Both the position numbers and the translations under genes were made by a program. Positions 24,598-24,921 of a DNA stretch of 24,921 nt are shown here, piece after piece (positions within the stretch are counted from its first letter, which is position 1; the number at the start of each line of letters is the position of its first letter). The stretch lies in contig CALAYL010000068.1 of NCBI GenBank assembly GCA_937894725.1, positions 1 through 24,921 of the forward strand. Direction: 5' to 3'. Origin of the DNA: an uncultured Bacteroidota bacterium (GTDB taxonomy: Bacteria; Bacteroidota; Bacteroidia; Chitinophagales; LD1). The notes under the pieces are model-generated. The model was not told where the DNA came from. It searched no databases and saw nothing but the letters and a program-made list of their open reading frames with translations.

Positions 24598-24921
24598 TAG
24601 GGAAGTGAAAATATTTTTATTTCCTTGAAAGGATGATTCAAAATTAGGCTTGAATACCTGCATTTGAATCAATAAAGTGGATAGGCAATAACTTTTAATG
24701 AGTATAATTTAGGGGGTGATCAACTTTCGCCAGCTAATTGTTTAAAGTTTAAATATATTTCCTGTTCAAGACTTGTAAGTTTCAACTCTCTTTAATTGTA
24801 AAGTCTCAAAATGAAACAAACTTAATTATTCCCTTAAAATACAAGTTCGAAAATGCTATTCTACTACGCTATGGGGCTCATTGTCTTAATTTTCAATAGT
24901 TAATATTGAAATAAAAAGATA
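24598..24921. other. AT-rich region upstream of rpsT with no gene seen
   Basis: No convincing coding frame, tRNA or known RNA was found. An A/T-rich inverted repeat TTTCAATA (24891-24898) / TATTGAAA (24904-24911) with a five-base loop is at the end; it lacks G+C and a clear T run, so I do not call it a terminator. A 16-codon frame from ATG 24854 is too short to support. Confidence 0.5.

Noticed and set aside
24598..24921. tRNA or small RNA before rpsT
   Set aside because: GTTCGAAAATG recalls a T-loop, but no matching stems or acceptor can be folded around it.

Overview
The window looks like a chromosomal segment of a low-GC member of the Bacteroidota. Several starts have the phylum's promoter form (TTG, 17-19 bases, TAnnTTTG). 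The clearest are upstream of gyrA and rpsT. Start codons sit in A/T-rich leaders without a clear Shine-Dalgarno sequence. The LeuS and SMC proteins also resemble Bacteroidota versions. No rRNA, tRNA, insertion sequence, phage gene or CRISPR array was seen. The genus cannot be told from the sequence alone.

Layout, left to right. Bases 1-1300 (+) hold the 3' end of a collagen-like surface protein gene (57 uninterrupted Gly-X-Y triplets plus a C-terminal head), then a small exported protein, closed by a terminator whose hairpin contains the stop codon. Bases 1359-5142 (+) hold a promoter, gyrA, a periplasmic TPR protein gene and a terminator. Bases 5228-6967 (-) hold a multi-pass GT-C-like membrane protein. 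Bases 7056-7352 (+) hold a small lipoprotein gene, missed by simple ORF calling because an in-frame TGA interrupts it. Bases 7349-12167 (-) hold leuS, a queuosine-precursor transporter and tryptophan 2,3-dioxygenase, reading in the order leuS first. Bases 12273-14653 (+) hold an S41 C-terminal processing protease, a coupled flavodoxin and a small two-helix membrane protein. Bases 14738-18277 (-) hold smc. Bases 18666-20192 (+) hold a sphingosine-1-phosphate-lyase-like PLP enzyme. Bases 20197-21042 (-) hold a cytochrome oxidase subunit III/IV pair resembling NorE/NorF, without subunits I and II. Bases 21170-24187 (-) hold a paraoxonase-like secreted beta-propeller, accD and class I fructose-bisphosphate aldolase. 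Bases 24288-24597 (-) hold rpsT with its promoter and terminator. The last 320 bases are AT-rich with no gene seen.

Most genes are housekeeping: DNA topology and segregation (gyrA, smc), translation (leuS, rpsT), fatty-acid synthesis (accD) and glycolysis (fba). The parts most worth a second look are the interrupted lipoprotein gene, the S1P-lyase-like enzyme with a changed active-site motif, the orphan NorE/NorF-like pair, an expanded segment before the KMSK loop of LeuS that ends in KMSKR, the in-frame long repeats of the collagen-like gene, and three helically spaced TTTCCAC repeats upstream of smc. I found no convincing evidence of a wholly new multi-gene system here.
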